Below, one piece after another: positions 12,001-23,500 of a stretch of DNA of 64,000 bases (position 1 is its first letter; every line of letters starts with the position of its first letter). The stretch covers positions 310,001 through 374,000 of the forward strand of contig JALNQF010000003.1 of the NCBI GenBank assembly GCA_028456385.1, in the 5' to 3' direction. Position numbers and translations under genes: made by a program. Below the pieces are notes generated by a model. It was not told where the DNA came from. It saw only the letters and a program-made list of their open reading frames with translations, and searched no databases. This DNA is from Ophiosphaerella korrae (lineage: Eukaryota; Ascomycota; Dothideomycetes; Pleosporales; Phaeosphaeriaceae).

Positions 12001-12564
12001 ACCGAATGCAAATTCGCGCCAAAGGAGCTCGCGAAGAAGGAAACGCAGCGCAAACGCCCTGCCCGCCTCACTTTCTACGACGCCAAGGGTGGCGCCTCGG
12101 GTTCCGGTATATCGACCAAGGCGTTCGAGTTTGTGGATACTTTGCTGGGCCAGGCGTGCGAGCGGCTCACTGTGTGCACGTGTCTCGAGGGCTGTTTGGA
12201 GTGCTGCAATAACGAGCAATGCAAGCATGCGAACCAGGTCATCAGCAAAGCTGGCGCAAGGGTAATCATCATGTGTATCCTCGAGCGCGAGATGGACATC
12301 GATGTCGATGCGTTGCCTTGGGGCGAGGAAGATAGTGTGCCTGCGGGTATTGAGACGGTGGTCATGGCTGAGGAGGTTCGGATGGCTGGAGGGCGGAGGG
12401 CGGTTGTTGAACAGGAGGACGAGGGGGGCGTGGAAATGAAGAGAGCGAAGTTGGTGGATGGGGCTTGGGTCAGGGTTGAAGAAGATGAGGATGACCATTT
12501 TAGCCGGAGTATTGATATGTACCGGGGGGAGAGGACGTTTGTTAGCGTACATCAGGATAAGTAA
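9019..12564 (+). CDS. HRQ1: HRQ1-type ATP-dependent 3'-5' DNA helicase
   Basis: RecQ4-related superfamily 2 helicase, 1181 residues, single exon, start at the ATG 9019. It acts in the nucleus in DNA repair, notably inter-strand crosslinks, and in telomere maintenance, as known from yeast Hrq1. Visible motifs are Walker A STSTSSGKS (Lys395), motif II DELH (500-503), motif III SAT (538-540) and motif VI QQSGRAGRR (about 702-710). The C-terminal MZB/DUF1998 cysteine cluster is at C1053, C1055, C1059, C1062, C1063 and C1068. The N-terminal 90 residues are basic and low in complexity, as in other fungal members. Length fits the family. It reads codirectionally with nothing nearby and converges on the sugar transporter. 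Confidence is high because the DELH box and the C-terminal cysteine cluster together separate it from RecQ proper. Confidence 0.93.
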   Translation: MPRLKAATVSDQTVRKRKRKTCDDHADRPSTPAETHNEATTTVNEVTTSTTVPTKIHDGGKKPRRAPKETDAKKPALVRRTSSTVVETTIPWPEHFTKLGQVYRALTLVYTFCCTRKHLATTFDNLKATVEGHIKRDLVVEDVAQITALLPKAINFAYVDEAMLQINLMGQEDHIQGRRAQDFVITMPELDKGEHKEVLLFEFVDGDLKRQVQHAKTGEPTKVTQKLRNEELKMPVFSQKQMMNLIEKRNVKFTSAVNAFLNQCAADQADAVEKIKDISQSFVPVTTESRASTPGLDRALIPSTIPKERKSIPEIVNEIKTLEWYTGQIVPDGHRVFDPQPPIYGDLKFQLSQNMVNALYNTKNITQLYAHQAEAINNLHDGHNVIVSTSTSSGKSLIYQIPVLHQLEQDPETRAMYIFPTKALAQDQRKSMKELLRFMDGLEEVVVETFDGDTPMADRNLIRDEARIIFTNPDMLHITILPQEDAWRAFLQNLRYVVVDELHVYNGLFGAHMAFIMRRLRRICAAVGNRHVKFISCSATVANPEEHMKAIFGVDEVELTDFDGSPSGRKEFLCWNTPFKDPGDPTSGRGDCLAETAKLFCQLMLRGVRAIAFCRVRKQCEALLSAVKTELTNLERTEVLARVMSYRGGYTPQDRRRIEREMFDGKLVGIVCTSALELGVDIGTLDAVLTVGFPYTIANLRQQSGRAGRRNKDSLSVLVGDCFPTDQYYMSNPNEIFTKPNCALQVDLENMLVVEGHIQCAAFEIPINIDTDVDYFGSLLIKVAQERMRKDKQGFYHVNERFLPQPSRFVAIRDTEEDHFAIIDITNGKNTVLEELEASRAFFTLYDGGIFLHQGNTYLVKEFSQERMIAKVEYVKVDWTTQQRDYTDIDPVETEAIRRIPGSSCRAFYGPIKVKQVVYGFFKVDKKRRILDAVQVDNPPIIIFSKGMWIDIPKTAMDILKSRRLNIAAGIHAAEHAILSLMPNFVISMPGDVRTECKFAPKELAKKETQRKRPARLTFYDAKGGASGSGISTKAFEFVDTLLGQACERLTVCTCLEGCLECCNNEQCKHANQVISKAGARVIIMCILEREMDIDVDALPWGEEDSVPAGIETVVMAEEVRMAGGRRAVVEQEDEGGVEMKRAKLVDGAWVRVEEDEDDHFSRSIDMYRGERTFVSVHQDK

Positions 12565-13137
12565 GGTGAGTGGCCGGTCAGTCTTGAGTGAGGATATCTC
12601 GCATAGATCGTGGGGAGCATGGTCGAATTGTGCAGATATATTAGTAACCCAATATTTACTGACCACCTCTGTGAGGCAGAGGAGTGTACTGATGATACTT
12701 GGAGACTTTATCCAACTTCATATTTCGACCATCGTCTGCGCCTATTATATTTGTGATAGAAACATCAGAGCCTGATTTCATTTCGCCCCAAAACCAAGCT
12801 TTTTTTTTAAAAAAAAAAAAAAAAGAAAAAAAAAGTATCAAAACTCGGAAAAAAGCTACAAATTGGAATACAGAAAAGACAAGGCAGAAAACACGCGAAA
12901 TAGAGTGAGGAAATATAAAGGATGGAACAGGAAATGGTGTACACCATCTGGCAAATAGAAGAGATCCATAGAGACTGACAAGTACATTAAATGATATCCC
13001 TAAACATCTGCTTCCTATTAGACTCCCAACACTCTAGATAATACAAACCAACGTCAATCTATCTCCTATAGCTAATCTGGTATCTGATTTTACGCAGCAC
13101 CATTCCCGAGATCAAGTCGCATGTGCAAATCCCAAGG
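12565..13137. other. Convergent 3' intergenic region with A/T tracts
   Basis: Lies between the ends of HRQ1 (+) and the transporter (-). A T8 run followed by a long A-rich tract (about 12800-12833) is the main feature. No supported gene. Confidence 0.6.
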
Positions 13138-14905
13138 CTACACATGTTCCTTCTCAGATCCCACAATAACGCCCTTCTCCGAGCCCGAGACGACACCCTC
13201 GCTCGACACACGTGCATCTCCCGCCAGCGCAGCAAGTCCGATCTCATGATTGATTTCCTGCATTCTCTCCTGGTCCTTTAGCGCGGTGCCTTCGCTGCCG
13301 AAGATAGTGTCCATCTCTTCAAGAGTCAATCGCTTCGTTTCCGGAACAAAGAACCAGATGAAGGCAGCGCCAAGAATGATGAGTAGGCCGAAGAGAATGT
13401 ACGTCCCGTACGTGATTCTCTCAAGCAGATCTGGCGTGATTTGTCCGATGATGAAGTTGTTCATCCAGTTGCTTGAGCCGCCGAGGGCGGTGCCGTATGG
13501 TCGGGTGGAGAGTGGCCAGATCTCGGCGATCAAAATCCACGCACATGGGCCCCAGGAGTATCCAAAGTGGATGACGAAGAGCCACACCATGACTACGGCT
13601 GCCCAACCAGCTGCTTTTTCTTCGGCAAAGCGGCCAATATTCCTTGCTAGGATAATGGCAATCACGAGATGGGAGAAACCCATGCCCAGGGCCCCGATGG
13701 CGAGGACAGGCTTGCGGCCGACACGGTCGATGTAGAGCACTGCCGGGATAGTGAACAAGAACATCACAATGCCTACGACTCCGGTGGCGAGGAGCGAGGT
13801 GGTGTTGCCGGTCAGACCTAACTGCTTGAAGATCTGAGGCGCGTAATACAAGACGGCATTGATACCGGACCATTGCTGGAAGAACATAGTGACGGTTGCC
13901 ACGACCACACGCTTAAACATGGCTTTAGTCTTGAACAGGGCGGCGATAGCGACGAACTGAAGCTTGAAAATATTAAAGGTGGTCTGCTCTTGCAAGTGGG
14001 GAAATGCCTCAGCCACGCTGCGCTTCTCGAACAAGGACTGCGCCTTGATCTCGAGGAATTCCAATTCGATGAGCTCATGAGTCTCTGGGAGGTTGCGCAA
14101 ACTTGCCAGGTTCCTCCGGGCCTCTTCCTCTCGGCCATGATGCATCAGCCAACGAGGCGAGAAGGGCATCCAGATCATGCCGACCAGGAGAACGAAAGCT
14201 GGAACAAGCTGAAGGCAGATGGGAACCAACCAAGCCGCATTAGACTGAGTCTCTATAGTGGTTCCACCAATATAGTTGGTCCCATAGTTGATCCAAAAGC
14301 TTATCATAATACCGAAGGTGATGGCAAGCTGTTGTAGAGCTACGAGGGCGCCTCGAACTTCCGGAGGTGCGCATTCACTGTTGTACATGGGTACAATGAC
14401 TGAAAGGCTACCAACTCCAATACCAGTGATGAAGCGGCCAGCCAAGATTTCATTGTGACCACCAGCAATTGCAGTTACTTGAACCACAACGCCAATGATG
14501 AAGATACTCGTTGCGATCAGAATACCATACTTTCGTGATGCGACTTCGGCCACAAAGCCGGACATGACAGCTCCGAACCAGGCACCGAGTTCCAGAATAG
14601 CGGTGAGCCATCCTTTCTGGGTCGGATTGTCGATATATCCATCTGTTTGCTTGCCGAACGAGGGCATAGCCAGAATGCCGCTGAACATGCCTTGGTTATA
14701 ACCATAAAGCACACCACCCAAGCAAGCAAACAAAGCAATGCTAAAGACCTTGAAGTTTTTGACTAGGGCTCTAGGTCCACTGGCACCCATAAGAGCCTGA
14801 CGACGCTGTAAAGCTAGGATACATCTTAGCAAGAGTGTCTGATGCTAATCTACGTGACTGCTAACCAGCATCAAAGCCACTTGGGCCGGCTCCTCCTCCA
14901 GCCAT
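13138..14905 (-). CDS. MFS sugar transporter (SP family)
   Basis: Twelve-helix plasma-membrane hexose or related sugar transporter. Two exons are proposed: 14905-14866 and 14813-13138, joined over a 52-base intron, giving 571 residues. The first exon (start MAGGGAGPSGFDA) is inferred from the in-phase junction. An upstream ATG of the second frame alone would lack the usual N-terminus. Family signatures seen: GRFITGIGVGS in the first half, the loop motif PEVRG, SPRWLMHHGR after helix 6, QQWSGINAVLYYAP at helix 7 and PETKRLTLEEMD at the end of the transport core. Substrate cannot be read from these motifs. The C-terminal tail is short and hydrophilic. No clustered catabolic genes are adjacent, so it stands alone. 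Confidence 0.92.
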
Positions 14906-15833
14906 GATGAAAAATGTCTTTCGAATTCGATCGATCGGATTCCGAGAATGTGGGATCTGGGACAATGCAAATTTATTCCAGCATGACAGAAAGCTCCCAA
15001 TTGCCTGGGAGCAGTCCCATAATATGTATTGTACAGCAATTCACATCCTTCATAACGCAGATATTATCCATATTCCCCGCGGAGGATCTCAAGACTCGCC
15101 TTGGCGGCGGGGTGGGTGTTGGCAATCATCTTATGTTGTCTTGGCCGGCTTGTAATTGATGGATTGTTGTCCCGTCTAAGCAATCCAAGCGCAAAACGTC
15201 TCTGGGCGTAAGGGTGGAGTCACCCCGGAGGATCCACAAAACGCGTTATGCTCAACTCTTATTGGATGGCCGATTAGGAGTGCGTTTCGCTGTTGGTGCC
15301 GTTCACGTGAGCGAGCTATGATCTGGTGCGGCTTGAGGCATGGGAATGCTAAGCTTCCGCCATGGAATTATTCAGGCTGAATGGTTGAGTTCATGGCAGG
15401 CTGTGAAGGAAAAGGTGATGCAAGAAGGTACTATGTAGTTAAATAATACTACGCTTGGAGTCCAAAAGTTGACCGAAGCGTTGACATCGTATTGGATGTG
15501 GTTTGCATGTATTTATACAATGTCCCTAGGCGTGCGATTTTGCCAAAGTTGTTCATGCTGTGCTACGCCAAATGGATCAATAACAAAATGAAACTGCCCG
15601 GATGAAATTGAACGCGCCCCCTATTTGTCAGGCCACTTTTGTTGAAGGGGGCGACAGTGGTAGCAGACAATCGGTCATTAAAGAGCCAATGATGGATGGA
15701 AGCAACTTCCCGCGCACGCACCACGCATCTTGCTGACAACCGTGCTTCCCCGAACGCCTCGCCTACATCAACAATATCTTTCCCAAGAAATGTCAACTTC
15801 ATCATTCTAGCCTATTCAAACATCAAAAACAAA
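14906..15833. other. Divergent promoter region, sugar transporter / TMEM97-like gene
   Basis: Roughly 930 bases between two outward-facing genes. Short frames present lack any family resemblance. Probably promoters of both genes. Confidence 0.55.
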
Positions 15834-16682
15834 ATGACAGAATCAATCTTCCAGAGGAAGCGAGACCTCCTATATCTTGTATTTTTCATCGTCCATGTCC
15901 CAGTCATGTTTGGTAAGCGCGATTCCCAAATTTCCACCTGAACTATTCTCACACACAACGTAAAATCGTCCATCTTCGACCAATCCTACACGCGTCAAAA
16001 TAAATATACCATCTTGCCAGAAGGTGGAAAAAAAAAAAAAAAAAAAAAAAAAGAGAGAAAATCCACCTCCCCTCCACAATATCACAGCATCATCCTACAC
16101 CTACACACACCTGACCACAAAACCCCATCTCCCCACCCACCCACCCACCCACTAACCCACTAACCCACCCCAGCCTTCGACCTAACCCCCCTCTACCCCC
16201 CCTCCATAGCCCCAACCTGGATGACCACCCTCCGCACCTGGTACTTCACCACATACGGCGACCGCTTCTTCTCCCCGACGCACCCGCGTCCCATCTGGTT
16301 CTCCATCTTCACCTTCCTCGAAGTCGTGTACCACATCCCCGTCACCTTCTGGGCGATCCCCGCCCTGCTGCGCAACGATGCGCGTGTGCCGCTGGCGCTG
16401 CTGGCTTTCGGGCTTGAGACGAGTCTGACGACGGTGGTGTGTTTGGGCGAGATGTTGAGGTGGCCTGAGTTGAACGCTGAGCAGAGGGGTTTGGGCGGGC
16501 TGGGGGGCATGTATGGGGGGTATTTGTGTGCTAGTGAGTTTTGCTTGTAATTTGAAATGGGTGTGTGCGTGTGCTGATTATAATGTTTAGGCATCTTTAT
16601 GACGTTGGATTGTTATGCTAGGCTGGACGGGTTTATTGCGAGGCAGAAGGGGTTGGTGCCTGTGACGAAGAAAAAGTTGTGA
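15834..16682 (+). CDS. EXPERA-domain (TMEM97/sigma-2 receptor-like) membrane protein
   Basis: Small four-helix ER-type membrane protein of the TMEM97/EMP19 family, which has roles in sterol handling and mitochondrial targeting. Exons proposed: 15834-15912, 16174-16533, 16591-16682, giving 176 residues. The first exon gives RKRDLLYLVFFIVHVPVMF, the typical first helix. The second begins AFDLTPLYP and contains FFSPTHPRPIWFSIFTF and the EVVYHIPVTFWAIPALL helix. The third ends with a lysine-rich tail (VPVTKKKL), resembling an ER retrieval signal. The first intron is unusually long (261 bases) and low in complexity, with a poly-A tract and CCCA repeats. Family assignment is strong. Function in this fungus is inferred from the family only. 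Confidence 0.88.
16025..16164. repeat. Low-complexity intron: poly-A tract and (CCCA)n
   Basis: Within the first intron of the TMEM97-like gene a run of about 26 A (from 16027) is followed by C-rich sequence with CCCA tandem units near 16131-16152. Read directly from sequence. Confidence 0.85.
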
Positions 16683-17059
16683 GATGGGATGGAGTTGAGT
16701 GAGGGATTTGAAGTCAAAGTAAAATGTGGTATTCATTAAGTCGTGGCGTCATTGCACTTGGATATTCGTTGCGATCCGTACAGACGACAAGCCTATTAGT
16801 CCGCGCCCTAGAAAAACAAATCCACCCCAGAATATCGCCAAGTGACCAAGCACCGGCCGTGAAGCCGTCAAAGATATAAACGTAAGATTTCCGCCCCAGA
16901 CATTTCTCCAAAGAATATGATGGATTTTCAAGTATGGTAGAAAATAGCCACTCGATGAATGGAGACAAGTCAAGTCAAAGTCGACATCATAGCCGCAATA
17001 AGCTTCGGATTCGGCCGATCCTTGACAACTCTCACTATTCCAGCGATCAACAAAAGGGC

Positions 17060-18641
17060 CTAACGGGCGGAGCGAACAAGGGCCAACCTACCCTTTCGGT
17101 CCTTATCAACACGAATGACTTCTCGCTTTGGTTCTCTGCGCTCGATGATCTCGTAGTCGGCTTCGCGCTCGTACTTGAGCATGCGGCGCTCGTCTTCCAG
17201 AGCCCGAATTTCGTCCTTGATATCGCGCTCGGTGCGGAGGTGATCTTCGCGGCGAACGAGCATGCGATTCTCCGGCAGGAAGGAGGTGGCAGGGCCGTGG
17301 ATGTGGTTGGAGCGCTCGATTTCTACGTACTCTTCGTGGTGGTCGTGATGGTGATGGGGAGAAGGGGCGCGGACGGATGGAGCGTAGGCTGAAGCTGGAG
17401 GATGAGGAGGTGGTGGGGGGTTGTGAATGACAGATGGAGGCGGTGGAGGAGCGACGGACTCTGGTGGAGGTGGAGGAGGTAAGGCTGCTGGAGCCCCGAC
17501 CTTTTCTTCGTAGACGTAAGTCATTTTTTCTGTAGGGTGTCAGATTGTATATTGAGATGTGGGCAATTTCGCAATTCGCACCGTCCTTGTAGTTTTCGCT
17601 AATCTTGATGACCTCGTCAATATGCTCTTTTTCAAGTGCTCGAGTGATGACAATGAAGTCGTCCTAGGCTTGTCAGAAATGATCACATTCAACACTGCTC
17701 GTACTAACCTCTTCCTCAAACGGATAACCTAAGTCTATGACGGCCTGCCTCTTCACTAATCGCTTGGGCATGCGCGTCTTTCCTCTCTTGCCAAACGTGG
17801 CTCGAGAGGGCTGGATCTCTTCGAAACTGGACATGGAAGAGCTGCGAGTCGACTTTGCTACACTCTTGCTCCGCCGAACCTTGCTCTTCTCTCTGTGAAC
17901 TTCTACCTCGCGATAGTCTTCTCGCTCTCGTCCTCGTCTGCCTCCCTCGTCATATCGGATCTCTTCGAAGTCGTCATCATCGCGGAATCGACGAGGCGAT
18001 CGCCGGCGCTCGCGGAGAGGAAGTGGAATAGGCACATTGGGGGGCAGTCTGTAGTCGTGGTGGTATTCTGTGCGTTCTATTCTTTCCACGTCGCCACTGA
18101 AGCGGGGCAGTGGCCGGCGGTCGTATATGTCGAGAGACGACTGGCGACGGTGGTACTGGGGTCGCGCGGGCCTCGCAGGTCGCTGCTCTCGCGAATTGAT
18201 GTCGATATCAATGTTGATGTCCTTGTCAATCACCGACTTGCGGCGATAGGGGGCGAGCGCGCGGTTGGCGACTTCTGAGGGCGTCGGCTCCTCGAAAATG
18301 TCATGTCGGCGGCGGGCGGGCTCTCGGAAGCGCATGTCGTCATGGAAGCGCTCGTCGCCATGGAAGCGCTCTCGCTCCATGGCGGGTGGGCCGCGACGGG
18401 AGCGGTCTTCATGGACATCAACATCGCGGTGGTAGCCAGGGCCCTTGTCGTGCTCCTGGAACCGGAGGTGGTCGTGGTCGTCTCGTCCGCCTCGTCGCAT
18501 GCTGCCGCCATCCCCGCCTCGTCGCATGCTCTCGAATCTGGCGCGGTCCCATCTTTCACCACCGCCGCCTCCGCCGCCACCACGAGGAGGGGCAGGCGGG
18601 TCGTCATAATAGTCAAGGTGCCCTGTCGAAGACCGATACAT
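17060..18641 (-). CDS. DUF8035-domain, Arg/Asp-rich protein
   Basis: Uncharacterised fungal protein with no known reaction. Exons proposed: 18641-17709, 17663-17582, 17529-17060, giving 494 residues. The N-terminal 270 residues are low-complexity, rich in Arg, Asp, Glu and Gly with an SR-like character. Residues about 285-340 match the DUF8035 pattern: TRMPKRLVKRQAVIDLGYPF, then DDFIVITRALEKEHIDEVIK across the first junction. After it come polyproline blocks (LPPPPPPESVAPPPPPS), a His-rich patch and a charged, probably coiled-coil end. A possible extra intron (17091-17035) would replace the last residues and extend the gene to 16970 (see findings). Convergent with the TMEM97-like gene. The SR-like make-up hints at RNA or nuclear-body work, but that is speculation. 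Confidence 0.82.
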
Positions 18642-19514
18642 GACTGCGCAATGTCGGCTTTGCGACTACTGCGACGATGACGTAGGGGGCAAGGTTATGG
18701 AAGAAACAATACTGCTGATTGAGCGCGCGCTCTCTCCTTGAAAGACTGAGAAACTCTGAGTGATGCTTAGGGGCGGCAGGGCGAGCGAGCACCAAGTTAT
18801 AGGACACAGGCCTCTGCCTCTGGATTGGGTTGGGACAGTGGGACCGAGACGAGCTTCGTCATCGGCATACTTCTGCACCCACTCCCTGCACCGTATCCAA
18901 GGCACTGACGCGCATGCTGAGTGGGCGGGTGTACCCTGATAGTTTGGCACCCTTCTCCGCACTCGGATAGCTCCACGTCTGGTCTAAATTGAGCAGTCCA
19001 TTGCTTGGGCCCAGCTCTTGGGCATTCTCTGTAGGATGGTAGAAAGCAGTCGCCATGCCTGACCGGAAGGCCGTCGTGGCCAGCAGCAGCAGCGAACCCA
19101 AAACTCTGTCTTGAGCACCCAAAGGCTGATTCCTGTTACCTAGGCTATCCCTACGCCCAATCTCGTCACCAGACAAGATAGGTGCGAGGTTTGACATGGG
19201 AACGAAAATGACGTCAAGACTAGTCCCAATCAGGTTCTCGGGCGGCAAGCCGGCGGTGAATGGATTCGGTTGGGTAGACTGGCGCAGTTCACCAACGCGC
19301 GCCCAGAGGACAGCACCACACGCTATGAGTCCATGAGAGCACTTGTGCCCATCTTGACCGACCTCAAAAATGCGCTGTACAGTTCAACGACTTCCTCCCG
19401 GTGCCCTAATGCCCCGCATGCCATGATCTGGTGGGGAGACTTGTCTCATATCATATACACAAATGTAGTACACTGAACCGTACACTGTCTCTTTTCTCCC
19501 GTAACCTCAACTCT
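18642..19514. other. Intergenic, promoter of the DUF8035 gene
   Basis: About 870 bases between the 5' end of the DUF8035 gene and the 3' end of AIM41, both on the minus strand. Frames on the minus strand (such as 18859-19248) show no family resemblance. Nothing else recognised. Confidence 0.5.
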
Positions 19515-20060
19515 CTACTTCTTCTCAACCATCTCTTCAATCTTCTTGGTCAGGTATTCCATGTTTGCCGGCCTGCCCTGGACCCCACCCATGACCTTCC
19601 CCATTATACTACCAAATGTTCGTTTCCCGTCCCCCAGCGCCTTCATGGCCCCTTGAATTAACTCGTCAATCTCACTCTCCTCGACTTTTGGGATCTCGTC
19701 TGCATATCTCTTCAACACGTCCAATTGTTCCTGCTCCTTCTGCACGAGATCGTCCCTCTTTGCGTTCTCAAACTCCTGGATCGCAGTTGTGATTCCCTTG
19801 ATCTGCTTCTGAATGAGCGCATACAAATGGCCGTCGGTGGTTATGGGCTTTGCGGTCTTGGAGGCATTTATTATGTCGGCTTGTAGAGCGCGGATTACAT
19901 TAAGCGCGGGCTTATTTTTTGAGCGGAGGGCGTTTTTAAGGTCGGATTGGAGGCGTGGGAGGATGGTTGTGTCGCTGGCTGTAGAGGAATAGTGGAGGTG
20001 GTAGGGTCGCGGACAGATTGTGAGTCTTGAGCGTAATAACACTGGGCGCAAGAGCGACAT
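19515..20060 (-). CDS. AIM41: AIM41-like mitochondrial YqeY/GatB-type protein
   Basis: 181 residues, single exon. The frame opens at a GTG (20081), but the first ATG at 20060 gives MSLLRPVLLRSRL, an arginine-bearing N-terminus suited to mitochondrial import, so that start is chosen. The rest matches the YqeY family related to the C-terminal domain of the amidotransferase subunit GatB. Visible segments are LQSDLKNALRSKNKPALNVIRAL, close to the usual start of the domain, then a helical middle (FENAKRDDLVQKE) and the terminal TFGSIMGKVMGGVQGRPAN. In yeast, loss of Aim41 alters mitochondrial inheritance. Its biochemical role is unknown. Divergent from the nucleoporin gene over 459 bases. Confidence 0.9.
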   Translation of the reverse strand: MSLLRPVLLRSRLTICPRPYHLHYSSTASDTTILPRLQSDLKNALRSKNKPALNVIRALQADIINASKTAKPITTDGHLYALIQKQIKGITTAIQEFENAKRDDLVQKEQEQLDVLKRYADEIPKVEESEIDELIQGAMKALGDGKRTFGSIMGKVMGGVQGRPANMEYLTKKIEEMVEKK

Positions 20061-20519
20061 TTTGCTGCGAAAGAGGCACACTGGTGTAGTTGAGGTTGGA
20101 ATGAAGGTCTAGATGGCCAATTGAATGCTGGACGATACAACAGGAGGGAAGTAAATTGCGAATTCTCAACCAACTGCAAGCCCGCTCCTCACTCAAGTGC
20201 AACGGGCCATATTTGCGTTGGTATGGCAGGTCGGCCTTTGCGCTAGTCACAAAAAAAGTTAGATGACATAACGCGCTTAGACCAGCAAAGCTATCGCGTA
20301 CTTTGTTTGTGCCAGACCAGAGCTCACTTCACCTTGACTCTATCGGACGGCTGTTCGTTTCCTTCTCCATTTGGCGCGCTTGTATACCTCTTGCATCAGC
20401 TCAGCAACCGTGGATAGCTGATGTCTCTGCCTCCCTGCTGGCGCGTGCTCCCAACCTGCTCCTAAACTCCCCCAAGGCCGCCGCAGCTTTGCGACCACCG
20501 TTTACGCCTCGAATTCGCA
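20061..20519. other. Divergent promoter region, AIM41 / NUP170
   Basis: Shared upstream region of two outward-facing genes. No coding frame supported. Confidence 0.6.
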
Positions 20520-23500
20520 ATGGCCTACCAAATGCCGCCTGCGACGCCGCAGCGGCCGGCGCCCGGCGCGTTCATCAACACTCCTGCACCACACCGGCCT
20601 GGCCTTCAGCGACAATCCTCGATATCGCAATCCCAGCCGCAACAGCTGCAGGCGCTGCCTGCGCCGCCTGTAGAGAGCCCAATCGAGCGCGCAGCGCGCA
20701 CAATCAATGGCATGCTTGATAAAGACAGCCGGTATCCAGCGTTGGAGGCATACATTGGACGTGAGTATTGGAAATGGTACCTGCGCTGATTGTTGAGAGG
20801 CTGACCGAGCGACAGAGGGTATCTCTGGCGAGTATGAGATTCCAACCACGCCAGCATGGTCGCCGTTCCAGAGGCTACGGTCTTACAAACTCCCTGAAGC
20901 CGTTTTCGAACAGGTCGACCAAACACAAATGTCCATGAGCATGGGCTTATTCGCCGAGATCAATCACGCCTGGGTTGTTGTTGACAACCAAGTCTACCTC
21001 TGGGACTACACTCATCCCAATCCAGAACTTGTTGGTTTCGAGGAACAACCGAGCAACATCACTTGCGTCAAGTTGGTGAAGCCGCGTCTTGGTGTCTTCG
21101 TGGCTACAATCGAGTACTTGCTGGTAGTCGCAACCGTTGCAGATATCTTCCTCATCGCTGTTGAGTGCCAGCGAGGGCCGGAGGGCGTTCACAATGTCAC
21201 ATTGTATCGGACGGGTCTGTCGACCTCGGTCAGGAGAATTAATGTTACAACCGTGGAGGGCTCAGCGAAGACGGGACGCATTTTCTTTGGAGACGGGGGC
21301 ACGGAGGACGTATACGAGCTTAACTACCGGCAGGAAGACGGGTGGTTCTCACCCAAGTGCAGTAAGACAAATCACGTATCCAAGGCCGTCGGCTTCCCTG
21401 CACTACCTTTCTACGGAGCGAGCACACACGTGGGCATACAGCAAATGGTCATTGACGATACACGGAGCCTACTTTACACGCTCTCCACCAACGGCACTAT
21501 CAAAGTATACCACATAAGGGCACCTGCTTCATTGGAGTGCGCAATCACTCGAACCTCGCAGAGCGTTCAGACTGATATCAAACATCTTGTTCCACATGCA
21601 TCCATACTGGACAATATGAAGATTGTTAGCCTGAGCCCCATCACTGGCCCAGAAGCAGACTATTTGTCTCTGATGGCGACAACGTCTACAGGCTGTCGGC
21701 TCTATCTTAGTACTACCTATGGCGCCTGGAATGCCGATAACACACGAGCACCAAATAGCATGCAGTTACGACACATCCGTTTCCCGCCTACCGAGGGCCG
21801 GTCTGCGCCACAGAACAACTCCGCGCAACTACAGTCCTACCAAGGCGGCACACCGTTAGGATTTGACTCGAAACTTTTGCAAGAGACCACTCTCGGAAAT
21901 AGATACGCTCCGGGTTCGTTCTTCTCTTTTGTTGTCAAAGGCGGAGGCGCCCACCAATCACTCTTCATATCAGCTCCACACTCAGGTTTTCTGGGACAAC
22001 GAGAAGGCTCCGAGCCTCCACGGTATACGGAGACAGGCCTCTTCCTAGAGCTTGTAGGAAAAGTGCAAGATATTGGACAAGTGACCGCCCCGTTCTCAGC
22101 GAGGAACGATCCACTCGGCTTTGGCAACGAGCTGAGCACCCAATTTGACCAACCTTCATCCGAATACGCGATTATCACATCAAATGGCATTGAAACTGTT
22201 CGTCGAAAACGACTCGTGGATATTTTTGCTGCGATCATTAAGAATGGAGGTGGGCCAGAAGGCACAGAGGGTGATATCCGGAAACTCGCGAAGCAATATG
22301 GCCTTGCTGAGACTGCTGCTACAGCCCTGGCTGTAGCGTGTGGTCAGGGTTCAGATATCGGCCCTGACTCTCGGATTACTAAAGTTACGGAGCCTGACGT
22401 TCTCGATATGGCGCGTAGAGTGTTCATCGAGTTTGGCGGAAAGGCCCACTTGACCGAGAGCGCAACTGTAGAAGGACTGAGCGTCGAAAATGTCCGGGCC
22501 TCACCAAGGCATGACGGGATTGCAATGTATGTTGCTCGTGTGATTCGGTCAATTTGGAACTCCCCTATTATCAAGCAGGTGACTACACCAACAGGACCTG
22601 TTCTTGCTTCGGCCCAGGACACATCTAAGCTCCAGGACATACAACGATCTCTCTCGCAGTTGCAAGAGTTCCTTGAAATGAACCGGTCCTCCATTGAAGG
22701 CTTGGCAGGTCCAGAGGCGTTAGGACGAGCATCATCTCGGCAAGAGGAGGTGGAACTGCAAGGAGAACACCGAGCTCTGACTAGCCTAATGACCATGATT
22801 AACAACATTGTCGAGGGTATTTCATTTGTGTTGGTCCTGTTTGAAGAGCGACTTGAAGACATTCTCGTCCTTCTCCCAGATCCCCAATTACAGGAAAGGG
22901 TTCGTCGGTTGACTTTCCAGGGCCTGTTCTCGGTGCATGAGGGCAAAGACCTGGCAAGAGAGCTTGTCAAAGCCATTGTCAACCGCAACATTACCAAAGG
23001 CTCAAATGTGGAGACCATCGCGGAAGCTCTGCGCAGGAAATGTGGTAGCTTCTGCAGCTCTGATGATGTTGTCATCTTCAAGGCGCAGGAAAACCTGAAG
23101 AAGGCGGCCGATATGGGTGCCAACGCTGAGCGAGGACGAATTCTCCTCAACGACAGTCTACGGCTGTTCGAGCAAGTGGCCAAGAGCCTAGGGCATGAGA
23201 ATCTGATTACAACAGTGAACAAGTATATTGAGCTTGAGTTCTATGCTGGTAAGTTGATGCTTTAGTCCCCCCCCCCCCCCCTGGAGACATACTAACGGGT
23301 ACTCTAGGCGCTATTCGACTAGCTCTCAAAGTTGCCCAGGAATTAGATCGTGGGAACAGAGCTCTTTCATGGATAAGAGAAAGAGGAGATCCAAATGCAG
23401 ACCCCAATGATGTGCGAAGAGACTACTTGGCTAAGCGCGAGGCGTGCTATACTCTTATTTGTGGAGTCATCGAAGCTGTAGATCAAGCGTCTAACAACCA

